Of a DNA stretch of 11,480 nt, positions 1-6,441 are shown piece after piece (within the stretch, counting starts at the first letter, position 1; each line of letters begins with the position of its first letter). The stretch lies in the NCBI GenBank assembly GCA_023389095.1, contig JAEWFB010000190.1, forward strand, positions 1 through 11,480. The letters run 5' to 3'. The notes under the pieces are model-generated. The model was not told the origin of the DNA, searched no databases, and worked only from the letters and a program-made list of their open reading frames with translations. The stretch comes from Actinomycetes bacterium. GTDB taxonomy: Bacteria > Actinomycetota > Actinomycetes > Actinomycetales > Dermatophilaceae. Made by a program: the position numbers and the translations under genes.

Positions 1-23
1 AACGTTCCTCCGGGGTGCGGCGT

Positions 24-44
24 CCTCCGGCCGGCTGCCGGAGG
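24..44. terminator. Hairpin near left edge, possible terminator of an upstream gene
   Basis: CCTCCGGC (24-31) and GCCGGAGG (37-44) are perfect reverse complements around a 5-nt loop, an 8-bp GC-rich stem. No T-run follows. It lies upstream of def, and no gene ending just before it is visible because the window starts 23 nt earlier. A terminator for an off-window gene is the simplest reading, but it could also lie inside an unseen coding end. Confidence 0.35.
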
Positions 45-141
45 GCACGAGGAGTGGCAGACCTACGGTGCACCCATTCGCCCGTCTTCGTCAGGGTTTC
101 GGGGCATTCGTGCCCTCGGCGGGTCGACGGCGCCGCGGGCC

Positions 142-147
142 TAGACT
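142..147 (+). promoter_or_regulatory. Possible -10 element for def-fmt-rsmB
   Basis: TAGACT fits the actinobacterial -10 pattern TANNNT. A start of transcription near 154 would give a leader of about 34 nt, carrying the GAAGGA ribosome binding site at 173-178. No -35 box resembling TTGACA is visible at normal spacing, so this rests on a short match in a GC-rich stretch where AT-rich hexamers are rare. Confidence 0.35.
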
Positions 148-187
148 CGGCCCTGCCCGCCCGGACCCGACCGAAGGACCCGCATCC

Positions 188-733
188 GTGTCGATCAAGG
201 ACATCCGCCTCTTCGGCGATCCCGTGCTGCGCAGCCGCGCCGCCGAGGTCGTCGACTTCGACAAGGAGCTGCGGTTCCTCGTCAAGGACCTCGAGGACAC
301 GATGATGGATGCGCCAGGGGCCGGCCTCGCCGCGCCGCAGCTCGGCGTCGGGCTGCGCGTCTTCACCTACTACGTCGACGGCGTCCTCGGGCACCTCGTC
401 AACCCGGTCCTCGACCTCTCCGAGGAGGAGCAGGACGGTCCTGAGGGATGCCTGTCGATCCCGGGCCTCGCGTTCGACACGAAGCGGGCCCTGTCGGTCG
501 TCGCCAAGGGGCAGAACATGTGGGGGGACCCCGTCGTCCTCGAGGGCACCGAGCTGCTCGCCCGGGCCGTGCAGCACGAGACCGACCACCTCGACGGCAT
601 CCTCTTCGTCGACCGGCTCGACCCGGACGCGCGCAAGGAGGCCATGCGGGCGATCCGGGAGGCCGAGTGGTTCGCCGACCACCCGCCGGAGGTCCGCATC
701 AGCCCCCACTCGACGTTCGGCCGGGCCCTGTGA
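188..733 (+). CDS. def: Peptide deformylase
   Basis: Removes the formyl group from the N-terminal methionine of new proteins; a metal-dependent cytoplasmic hydrolase acting at the ribosome exit. All three family motifs are present in the 181-residue product: GAGLAAPQLG (44-53), EGCLSIPG (86-93) with metal ligand Cys88, and QHETDHLDG (129-137) with ligands His130 and His134 and catalytic Glu131. I chose the GTG at 188 because the protein then begins at the usual family start (SIKDIRLFGDPVLR) and a GAAGGA ribosome binding site lies 9 nt upstream. The frame stays open further upstream to 68, but that extension is arginine-rich and unlike the family. fmt starts 7 nt after the stop, and pairing with fmt is functionally expected because the two enzymes remove and add the same formyl group. 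Identification is secure. Confidence 0.96.
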   Translation: MSIKDIRLFGDPVLRSRAAEVVDFDKELRFLVKDLEDTMMDAPGAGLAAPQLGVGLRVFTYYVDGVLGHLVNPVLDLSEEEQDGPEGCLSIPGLAFDTKRALSVVAKGQNMWGDPVVLEGTELLARAVQHETDHLDGILFVDRLDPDARKEAMRAIREAEWFADHPPEVRISPHSTFGRAL

Positions 734-740
734 GGGCGCT

Positions 741-1688
741 GTGAGGGTCGTCTTCGCCGGCACGCCCGAGGTGGCCCTGCCGAGCCTCGACGCCGTCGCG
801 GCGTCCGGCCACGAGCTCGTCGGGGTGCTCACGCGTCCCGACGCACCGGCCGGGCGGGGCCGACGACTCGAGGCCTCGCCGGTCCGCCGCCGGGCCGAGG
901 AGCTGGGGGTTCCGGTGCTGACGCCGGAGCGCGTGCGCGACCCCGAGTTCCTCGACGCGTTGCGCGCGCTGGCGCCCGACGCGTGCCCCGTCGTGGCCTA
1001 CGGCAACCTCATCCCGCCGGTCGCCCTCGACATCCCGCGGCACGGGTGGGTCAACCTGCACTTCTCGCTGCTGCCCGCCTGGCGCGGGGCCGCCCCAGTG
1101 CAGCACGCCGTCATGGCCGGCGACGAGGTCACCGGCGCGTCCACCTTCCTCATCGAGAAGGGCCTCGACACGGGCCCCGTCTACGGCGTCATGACCGAGA
1201 CGATCCGGGCCCGCGACACCGCCGGTGACCTCCTCGACCGGCTCGCGTCCGCTGGCGCCGGGCTGCTCGTCGCCACCCTCGACGGCATCGAGAGCGGCGA
1301 CCTCGTCGCCGTTCCCCAAGCGGCAGAAGGGGTTTCGCTCGCACCGAAGATCGAGGTCGACGACGCCTGCATCACGTGGTCCAACCCTGCCGTCGCCGTC
1401 GACCGCCTCGTGCGTGGCTGCACGCCGGCCCCGGGTGCGTGGACGACCTTCCGCGGCGAGCGGTTCAAGGTGGCGCCCGTCAGCCTCCCGGCGCCCGACG
1501 AGATCCCGGGCCACGGCACCCTCGCCCCGGGGCAGCTGCTCGTCACCAAACGCGCCGTCTTCGTCGGCACGGGCACCGTCCCGGTCGGGCTCGGCACCGT
1601 CCAGGCCCACGGCAAGAAGCCGATGCCGGCGGCCGACTGGGCCCGCGGCACGCGCATCGAGGCGGGGGAGGTGCTCGGCGGTGAGTGA
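741..1688 (+). CDS. fmt: Methionyl-tRNA formyltransferase
   Basis: Transfers a formyl group from 10-formyltetrahydrofolate to initiator Met-tRNA in the cytoplasm. The 315-residue length is normal for the family. The N-terminus MRVVFAGTPEVALPSL starts the Rossmann-like domain. The active-site block reads VNLHFSLLPAWRGAAPVQ (104-121), and the catalytic Asn, His and Asp match Asn105, His107 and Asp143, the last in EKGLDTGP. A C-terminal tRNA-binding OB-type domain follows from about residue 210. The GTG start at 741 lies 7 nt after def; the AGGG at 733-736 spans the end of def and is a weak ribosome binding site, so translation may be coupled. The longer open frame upstream overlaps def and is not real coding. 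The stop overlaps the start of rsmB by 8 nt. Confidence 0.96.
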   Translation: MRVVFAGTPEVALPSLDAVAASGHELVGVLTRPDAPAGRGRRLEASPVRRRAEELGVPVLTPERVRDPEFLDALRALAPDACPVVAYGNLIPPVALDIPRHGWVNLHFSLLPAWRGAAPVQHAVMAGDEVTGASTFLIEKGLDTGPVYGVMTETIRARDTAGDLLDRLASAGAGLLVATLDGIESGDLVAVPQAAEGVSLAPKIEVDDACITWSNPAVAVDRLVRGCTPAPGAWTTFRGERFKVAPVSLPAPDEIPGHGTLAPGQLLVTKRAVFVGTGTVPVGLGTVQAHGKKPMPAADWARGTRIEAGEVLGGE

Positions 1689-3225
1689 CCAGGGTGACCA
1701 GGCCTCCGGCCAGGGCGGCCCCGACCGGTCGAGTCGCACCGGCCGCCAGCGCCCACCGGCGCGCAACCGTTCGGCCCAGCACCGGTCGTCGCAGCGTCCG
1801 TCGGAGCGCGCCCGGCGCACCGACCCGGCCCGCCTGGCCGCCTACACCGTGATGCGCGACGTCGCCCAGGGCGCCTACGCCAACCTCGCCCTGCCGAAGC
1901 ACTTGCGCGAGAAGCGGATCAGCGGTCGCGACGCCGGTTTCGCCACCGAGCTCGTGTACGGCGCGACGCGCCTGCGTGGCCTCTACGACGCCGTCGCGTC
2001 CGTCGCGGCCGACCGCCCGGTCGACCGGATCGACCCCCGGGTGCTCGACACGCTGCGCCTCGGGGCGCACCAGCTGCTCGGCATGCGGGTGCCCACCCAC
2101 GCCGCCGTCGACGAGACCGTCGCCCTCGCGCGTCAGGTCAACGGCGCCGGCGCGGCCGGCTTCGTCAACGCGGTCATGCGCCGCATTAGCGAGCGCGACC
2201 TCGACACGTGGCTGCAGGTCGTGACCGAGCGCACCGCCGACCCGCTCGAGGCCCTGGCGGTCCGCACCTCGCACCCGGCGTGGGTCGTCAAGGCACTGCG
2301 GGCCGCCCTCATCGGCCACGGCACAGCGACCGCCTCCGACGTCGACGAGCCGCTCACGGCGCTGCTCGCGGCCGACAACGCCCCACCGCGCGTCTCCCTC
2401 GTGGCTCGCCCCGGGCTCTCGAGCGTCGACGAGCTCGTCGACGCCGGCGCCGAGGTGTCGCCGACGAGCCCGGTCGGGGCCGTCCTGCCCGAGGGCGACC
2501 CCGGCGCCGTCGCGGCAGTGCGCGAGGGGCGCGCCGCGGTGCAGGACGAAGGCTCGCAGCTGCTGGCGCTGGCGCTCGCCGCGGCGGACGTCACCGGCGA
2601 GGCCGCCGCGCACGAACGCTGGCTCGACCTCTGCGCCGGGCCGGGCGGCAAGGCCGGTCTGCTCGCGGCCCTCGCCGTCCAGCGCCGGATCCCGTTCGTG
2701 GCCAACGAGGTCAGCGAGCACCGGACCGACCTGGTGCGCCAGACGCTGGAGGCGGCGCGGGTCGCCGCAGCCGCGGCGGGAACGACGGTCGAGGTGCGCA
2801 CCGGCGACGGTCGCGACGTGGGCACCGACGAGCCCGGGCGGTACAGCCGGGTGCTCGTGGACGCCCCGTGCACCGGTCTCGGTGCGCTGCGGCGTCGACC
2901 GGAGGCCCGCTGGCGCCGCACCCCCGGCGACGTCGCGGCCCTCGCGGGCCTGCAGCGCGAGCTGCTGGCATCGGCGATCGAGGCCACGGCGGCGGGCGGG
3001 CTCATCGCCTACGCCACGTGCAGCCCGCACCTCAACGAGACCCGGTTCGTCGTCGCGGACGTGCTGAAGAAGCGCGACGACGTCGAGGTCGTGGATGCAC
3101 GCTCCCTGTTCCGCGACGCGTCGGGGAACGTGCTGGCGGGTCTGGGCGACGGTCCGTACGTGCAGCTGTGGCCCCACGTCCACGGCACCGACGCGATGTT
3201 CCTCGCGCTCCTGCGCCGCCGCTGA
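1681..3225 (+). CDS. rsmB: 16S rRNA (cytosine-5) methyltransferase RsmB, NusB-domain N-terminus
   Basis: Methylates cytosine 967 (E. coli numbering) of 16S rRNA using S-adenosylmethionine. The 514-residue protein starts with about 45 disordered, Arg/Gln/Ser-rich residues, common in actinobacterial members. A NusB-like RNA-binding domain follows (about 50-180, from RLAAYTVMRDVAQGAYANLA), then the Rossmann methyltransferase. SAM motif I is DLCAGPGGKAG (316-326). Motif IV is DAPCTGLGALRRRPEARW (394-411) with Cys397. Motif VI is YATCS (444-448) with Cys447, the expected nucleophile. The GTG at 1681 overlaps the 3' end of fmt by 8 nt, indicating translational coupling in a def-fmt-rsmB operon. A perfect 11-bp hairpin begins right after the stop. 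Family assignment is secure; the exact N-terminus is less so because the tail is poorly conserved. Confidence 0.94.
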   Translation: MSDQGDQASGQGGPDRSSRTGRQRPPARNRSAQHRSSQRPSERARRTDPARLAAYTVMRDVAQGAYANLALPKHLREKRISGRDAGFATELVYGATRLRGLYDAVASVAADRPVDRIDPRVLDTLRLGAHQLLGMRVPTHAAVDETVALARQVNGAGAAGFVNAVMRRISERDLDTWLQVVTERTADPLEALAVRTSHPAWVVKALRAALIGHGTATASDVDEPLTALLAADNAPPRVSLVARPGLSSVDELVDAGAEVSPTSPVGAVLPEGDPGAVAAVREGRAAVQDEGSQLLALALAAADVTGEAAAHERWLDLCAGPGGKAGLLAALAVQRRIPFVANEVSEHRTDLVRQTLEAARVAAAAAGTTVEVRTGDGRDVGTDEPGRYSRVLVDAPCTGLGALRRRPEARWRRTPGDVAALAGLQRELLASAIEATAAGGLIAYATCSPHLNETRFVVADVLKKRDDVEVVDARSLFRDASGNVLAGLGDGPYVQLWPHVHGTDAMFLALLRRR

Positions 3226-3254
3226 GCCTTCCGGACGTCGACTGTCCGGAAGGC
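3226..3254 (+). terminator. Perfect 11-bp hairpin after rsmB
   Basis: GCCTTCCGGAC (3226-3236) pairs without mismatch with GTCCGGAAGGC (3244-3254) around a 7-nt loop. It begins at the base after the rsmB stop, which suits a terminator of the def-fmt-rsmB operon. No U-tract follows, as is common in actinobacteria. It ends only 4 nt before the TAGGGT -10 of the next gene and so covers the -35 region; an operator role is therefore possible too. Confidence 0.65.
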
Positions 3255-3258
3255 CCGT

Positions 3259-3264
3259 TAGGGT
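3259..3264 (+). promoter_or_regulatory. Leaderless-type -10 element for the VOC gene
   Basis: TAGGGT matches TANNNT and is followed by 7 nt and then the ATG at 3272. Transcription would begin at or next to the A of the start codon. There is no ribosome binding site upstream of this ATG, consistent with a leaderless mRNA. Confidence 0.55.
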
Positions 3265-3271
3265 CCGGCGC

Positions 3272-3628
3272 ATGGCCATCGCCCAGTACCCCAGCTTCGT
3301 CATCGACTGCCCCGACGCCGCGGCCCTCGCCACCTTCTACGGGACGCTCCTCGACTGGAAGGTCGATGCCTCGGACGGGTGGGCGGAGATCCGCGCCGAG
3401 AACGGCAACTGCATCTGCTTCCAGCAGGTCGCGGACTTCCGGGCGCCGGAGTGGCCCGGGCAGCAGGCGCCTCAGCAGATGCACCTCGACGTCGTCGTCG
3501 ACGACCTCGACGCGGCCGAGCCCGAGGTCCTGGCGCTGGGCGCGACGCGGCACGAGCACCAGCCGGGCACGAGCTTCCGCGTCTTCCTCGACCCGGCCGG
3601 GCACCCCTTCTGCCTCTGTGTCGGCTGA
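3272..3628 (+). CDS. VOC-superfamily (glyoxalase-like) protein, substrate unknown
   Basis: A 118-residue cytoplasmic protein with the two-module βαβββ layout of the vicinal oxygen chelate superfamily. Module one runs from PSFVIDCPDAAALATFYGTL (7-26). Module two starts at MHLDVVVDDLDAAEPEVLAL (70-89) and ends with the characteristic DPAGHPFCL (107-115). His71 sits where metal-binding or fold-defining residues occur in relatives. The fold is clear but the reaction is not: members include glyoxalases, dioxygenases, antibiotic-binding proteins and catalytically silent proteins. It most resembles the small Glyoxalase_6-like proteins common in actinobacteria. The ATG at 3272 is preferred because module one begins directly after it and the TAGGGT lies 7 nt upstream. 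Hairpins on both sides suggest it is transcribed alone, so being between rsmB and rpe says little about its role. Confidence 0.85.
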   Translation: MAIAQYPSFVIDCPDAAALATFYGTLLDWKVDASDGWAEIRAENGNCICFQQVADFRAPEWPGQQAPQQMHLDVVVDDLDAAEPEVLALGATRHEHQPGTSFRVFLDPAGHPFCLCVG

Positions 3629-3629
3629 C

Positions 3630-3651
3630 GGCGGGCGGGTGCCCGCCCGCC
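3630..3651 (+). terminator. GC-only hairpin between the VOC gene and rpe
   Basis: GGCGGGCGGG (3630-3639) and CCCGCCCGCC (3642-3651) are exact reverse complements; with a realistic 4-nt loop the stem has 9 bp. It begins 1 nt after the VOC stop and ends 2 nt before the rpe -10 element. It is probably a terminator without a U-tract. It also covers the expected -35 region of the rpe promoter. Confidence 0.6.
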
Positions 3652-3653
3652 CC

Positions 3654-3659
3654 TAGGCT
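3654..3659 (+). promoter_or_regulatory. Leaderless-type -10 element for rpe
   Basis: TAGGCT (TANNNT) is followed by exactly 6 nt and then the GTG at 3666, so the expected transcription start coincides with the start codon. This supports 3666 over the in-frame GTG at 3660, which lies too close to the -10 element to be transcribed in full. Confidence 0.55.
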
Positions 3660-3665
3660 GTGCGC

Positions 3666-4322
3666 GTGCAGATCTCCCCGAGCATCCTGTCCGCCGACTT
3701 CGCCAACCTCGAGTCCGAGCTGAGCCGCATCAGCGGCGCCGACTGGGCCCACGTCGACGTCATGGACGCGCACTTCGTGCCGAACCTGACGCTCGGGCTG
3801 CCCGTCGTCGAGGCGCTGCTCGCGGTGAGCCCGATCCCGATCGACGCCCACCTCATGATCGATGACCCCGACCGCTGGGCGCCGTCCTACGCCGAGGCCG
3901 GCTGCCAGTCGGTGACCTTCCACGTCGAGGCGGCGCGCGACCCCCGGACGCTGGCGCGCACCCTGCGGGCGGCGGGCGCCCGGGCGTCGATGGCGATCAA
4001 GCCCGGCACGCCCTTCGCGCCCTACGAGGACCTGCTGCCCGAGCTCGACATGGTCCTCGTCATGACCGTCGAGCCCGGCTTCGGCGGGCAGTCGTTCATG
4101 GCCGAGCAGATGCCCAAGGTCGCCCAGGTGCGCAAGGCCGTCCGCCGGCACGGCGGCGAGATCTGGGTCCAAGTCGACGGCGGCGTCAGCGCCGACACCA
4201 TCGAGCAGTGCGCCGAGGCGGGCGCCGACGTCTTCGTGGCCGGCTCGGCCGTCTACGGCGCCGAGGACGCGGCCGCCGCCGTCGAGCAGCTGCGCTCTCT
4301 CGCCGAACGCCACCGCCACTGA
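3666..4322 (+). CDS. rpe: Ribulose-phosphate 3-epimerase
   Basis: Interconverts D-ribulose 5-phosphate and D-xylulose 5-phosphate in the pentose phosphate pathway; a cytoplasmic metal-dependent TIM barrel. The 218-residue product begins with the family signature QISPSILSADFANL. Metal and catalytic residues are visible as His29 and Asp31 (WAHVDVMD), His62 (DAHLMI) and Asp171 (VDGGVS). The phosphate-binding loop EPGFGGQSF is at 136-144. The usual Gly after DVMD is Ala35 here, a mild change. The GTG at 3666 is chosen over 3660 because of the promoter position. The gene sits directly before the riboflavin operon, whose RibBA uses ribulose 5-phosphate, so the metabolic link is real. The riboswitch promoter in between means co-regulation need not follow. 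Confidence 0.96.
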   Translation: MQISPSILSADFANLESELSRISGADWAHVDVMDAHFVPNLTLGLPVVEALLAVSPIPIDAHLMIDDPDRWAPSYAEAGCQSVTFHVEAARDPRTLARTLRAAGARASMAIKPGTPFAPYEDLLPELDMVLVMTVEPGFGGQSFMAEQMPKVAQVRKAVRRHGGEIWVQVDGGVSADTIEQCAEAGADVFVAGSAVYGAEDAAAAVEQLRSLAERHRH

Positions 4323-4379
4323 GCCGCGCCGTGGCGGGCGTCACCTGGACGCCGGGTGCGGCCTCGCTCGGGCCGGGTG

Positions 4380-4385
4380 CATACT
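4380..4385 (+). promoter_or_regulatory. Possible -10 element for the riboflavin operon
   Basis: CATACT departs from TANNNT only at the first base. Initiation about 7 nt downstream (near 4392) would place the 5' end just before the first stem of the FMN aptamer at 4394, which is where such promoters usually lie. No convincing -35 box is seen. Confidence 0.4.
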
Positions 4386-4393
4386 GGGAGACA

Positions 4394-4518
4394 CGTGCTC
4401 CGGGGTCGGTGTAATTCCGAGCCGGCGGTTACAGTCCGCGACCCGACCGCATCCAGCGGCCGGTTGACCTGGTGGGATTCCAGGACCGACGGTGAAAGTC
4501 CGGATGGGAGGCAGCACG
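4394..4518 (+). promoter_or_regulatory. FMN riboswitch aptamer (RFN element)
   Basis: Binds flavin mononucleotide in the nascent mRNA and lowers expression of flavin genes. The closing stem P1 is exact: CGTGCT (4394-4399) pairs with AGCACG (4513-4518). Conserved RFN blocks appear in order: CGGTGTAATTCCG (4407-4419) for P2, GCCGGCGGTTACAGTCCGCGA (about 4421-4441) for P3, CTGGTGGGATTCCAG (about 4469-4483) for P5, and GACCGACGGTGAAAGTCCGG (4484-4503) leading into the ATGGGAGG core before P1 closes. No conserved block looks damaged. Its place 131 nt before a RibM-type gene and the rib genes fits the known role. This is the most certain non-coding feature in the window. Confidence 0.95.
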
Positions 4519-4648
4519 AGACAGGCCGTCGACGGCCGGTGTGCGCGCACCCGTGGGGTCCGCGCCTCCAGCGCCAGCCCGACCCGACCTGTGGAGTTCC
4601 CCGGAGTTCGTCCGATGCACACCACGAACCTCCGAGGACGAACACCAC
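4519..4648 (+). promoter_or_regulatory. Riboswitch expression platform and ribM leader
   Basis: This 130-nt stretch between aptamer and ribM shows no gene. It opens with a perfect 14-bp palindrome GGCCGTCGACGGCC (4524-4537) and a second palindrome GTGCGCGCAC (4541-4550). Near the start codon, two hairpins exclude each other. GTTCGTCC (4606-4613) pairs perfectly with GGACGAAC (4636-4643), covering part of the GAGGA ribosome binding site (4634-4638). Alternatively GGAGTTCGT (4603-4611) pairs with ACGAACCTCC (4624-4633) with one bulged C, leaving GAGGA free. There is no hairpin followed by a U-run, so control of translation seems more likely than intrinsic termination. How FMN binding would choose between the two hairpins is not visible. 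Confidence 0.55.
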
Positions 4649-5413
4649 ATGGTCACACTCGCAGCCGCGGCCGCCTCGCAGAACCTGTTCCAGCAGGTGC
4701 TCGACGCCGCCATCCCGATCGGTCCCTACCAGTTGCACTGGACCGAGCTCATCGGCGTCCTCATCGGCGTCGCGTCCGCCTATCTCGGGATGAAGCGCCT
4801 CGTCTGGGCCTGGCCCGTCGGGATCGTCGCGAACATCCTGCTCTTCTTCGTCTACACCGGCGCCCTCTTCGGCGCCGACCAGCGCATCCCGCTCTTCGGC
4901 CAGGCCGGCCGGCAGATCTTCTTCATCGTCACGAGCGTCTACGGGTGGTGGCGCTGGAGCCAGGTGCGCCGGCTCAGCCACGCCGGTGACGCGTCGGGCG
5001 TGGCCATCACGCCCCGCTGGGCCACCGGCCGCGAGCGCACGGTGTCCGTCGCGTTCTGGCTCGTCGGCACCGTCATCGCGGCGCAGCTGTTCAAGACCCT
5101 CTCCGAGGCCGCCCCGAACCCGTTCTGGACACCGCAGTGGTGGTACTTCTGGTGCGACGCGTGGATCTTCGTCGGCTCCATCGTCGCGACCTACGCGATG
5201 GCCCGCGGCTGGAACGAGTTCTGGCTGGCGTGGATCGCCGTCGACCTCGTCGGGGTGCCGCTCGGGTTCGCCACCGGCTACGTGCCCACGTCCGTGCTCT
5301 ACATCTTCTACGGGCTGTTCGTCGTCTACGGCTTCCTCCAGTGGGTCAAGGTCACGCGCGCCAGCGACCGGGTCGACGTCGAACCCGACCTGACCGCCGT
5401 CCGGGCCGGCTGA
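4649..5413 (+). CDS. ribM: PnuC-family membrane transporter, probable riboflavin transporter RibM
   Basis: A 254-residue integral membrane protein with about seven hydrophobic helices, at roughly 32-48, 51-74, 88-104, 131-149, 170-187, 191-212 and 215-233. This is the topology of the PnuC family. Many aromatic residues (WAWPVG, YGWWRW, WWYFW) are typical of its vitamin-binding helices. The family includes nicotinamide riboside carriers (PnuC) and actinobacterial riboflavin carriers (RibM, also called PnuX), which work by facilitated diffusion. The FMN riboswitch directly upstream and ribD 11 nt downstream favour riboflavin as substrate; this is inference from context. The ATG at 4649 has a GAGGA site 10 nt upstream and fits the family N-terminus. 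If the substrate call is wrong, PnuC is the alternative. Confidence 0.87.
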   Translation: MVTLAAAAASQNLFQQVLDAAIPIGPYQLHWTELIGVLIGVASAYLGMKRLVWAWPVGIVANILLFFVYTGALFGADQRIPLFGQAGRQIFFIVTSVYGWWRWSQVRRLSHAGDASGVAITPRWATGRERTVSVAFWLVGTVIAAQLFKTLSEAAPNPFWTPQWWYFWCDAWIFVGSIVATYAMARGWNEFWLAWIAVDLVGVPLGFATGYVPTSVLYIFYGLFVVYGFLQWVKVTRASDRVDVEPDLTAVRAG

Positions 5414-5424
5414 CGGGGCCCGAC

Positions 5425-6438
5425 GTGGGCGACACGGCCGCCTCGGCCTGGATGCGACGAGCCCTCCACCTCGCCGCATCGGGACCGTGGCCCGACCCCA
5501 ACCCGCGCGTCGGCTGCGTGCTCGTCGCCGCCGACGGCACCGTCGCCGGCGAGGGCTACCACCACGGCGCGGGCACCCCGCACGCCGAGGCCGTCGCCCT
5601 GGCCGACGCGGGGGAGCGTGCCGCGGGGACGACGGCGTACGTCACGCTCGAGCCGTGCGCGCACCACGGCCGCACCGGCCCGTGCGCCGGCGCCCTCGTC
5701 GACGCGGGAGTGGCCCGGGTCGTCTTCGCCCAGAGCGACCCGAACCCCGACGCCGCGGGCGGCGCCGAGCAGCTGCACGCGGCGGGCGTCGACGTCATCG
5801 GCGGCGTGCTCGCCGACGAGGCCGCGATGCTGAACGCCCGATGGGCCCGGACCGTCGCGCTCGGGCGACCGCTCGTGACCTGGAAGTTCGCCGCGACCCT
5901 CGACGGGCGCAGCGCCGCGGTCGACGGGTCGAGCCGGTGGATCACCGGGCCGGGGGCACGGGCCGACGTGCACCGGCTGCGCGCCACCCGCGACGCCGTC
6001 CTCGTCGGCACGGGGACGCTCCTGGCCGACGACCCGCGCCTCACGGTGCGCGACGCGTCGGGTGACGACAGCCCGCACCAGCCCCTGCGCGTCGTCATGG
6101 GTCTGCGCGACGTGCCGACGTCCGCAGCCGTCCACGGCGGTCCCGGGGACGTCCTGCACCTGCGCACCCGCGACCCCAAGGAGGCGTTGGAGCGCTTGTG
6201 GGACAGGGGGATCCGCGACGTGTGGCTCGAAGGCGGCCCCACCCTCGCCGCGGCGTTCCTCGGCGCCGGGTTCGTGGACGACGTGTACGCCTACCTCGCC
6301 CCGGCCCTCCTCGGGGCCGGTCCCCAGGCCGTGGCCGATCTCGGCATCGGCACGGTCGCCGACATCCTCCGCCTGCACACCGCGGACGTGACGCTCGTCG
6401 ACGGCGACGTGCGCATCCACGCCACCACGAAGGAGTAG
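5425..6438 (+). CDS. ribD: Bifunctional pyrimidine deaminase/reductase RibD
   Basis: Catalyses the deamination and then the NADPH-dependent side-chain reduction of the pyrimidine intermediate of riboflavin synthesis. The 337-residue length fits the two-domain form. The deaminase domain shows PNPRVGCVLV (25-34), PHAEAVAL (52-59) with zinc ligand His53 and catalytic Glu55, and EPCAHHGRTGPC (76-87) with zinc ligands Cys78 and Cys87. The reductase domain begins near residue 148 with TWKFAATLDGR (152-162), continues through RWITGPGARADVHRLRATRDAVLVGTGT in two stretches, and has the EGGPTL nucleotide loop from Glu269. The GTG at 5425 is preferred; an in-frame ATG at 5452 would cut only nine residues and cannot be excluded. 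It lies 11 nt after ribM and 3 nt before ribE. Confidence 0.95.
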   Translation: MGDTAASAWMRRALHLAASGPWPDPNPRVGCVLVAADGTVAGEGYHHGAGTPHAEAVALADAGERAAGTTAYVTLEPCAHHGRTGPCAGALVDAGVARVVFAQSDPNPDAAGGAEQLHAAGVDVIGGVLADEAAMLNARWARTVALGRPLVTWKFAATLDGRSAAVDGSSRWITGPGARADVHRLRATRDAVLVGTGTLLADDPRLTVRDASGDDSPHQPLRVVMGLRDVPTSAAVHGGPGDVLHLRTRDPKEALERLWDRGIRDVWLEGGPTLAAAFLGAGFVDDVYAYLAPALLGAGPQAVADLGIGTVADILRLHTADVTLVDGDVRIHATTKE

Positions 6439-6441
6439 CCC

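Noticed and set aside
68..187. N-terminal extension of peptide deformylase to an upstream GTG
   Set aside because: The extra 40 residues are Arg/Pro-rich and not part of the family. A good ribosome binding site and the normal family start support 188.
1543..3333. Long open frame on the minus strand opposite rsmB
   Set aside because: It is antisense to a well-supported gene; its product is rich in Arg, Gly and Val/Asp without any family motif. Such frames arise routinely opposite GC-rich coding DNA.
4615..4989. Possible leader peptide starting at ATG 4615 before ribM
   Set aside because: The frame does not stop before ribM but runs on through it out of frame as an Arg/His-rich product. No ribosome binding site precedes it.
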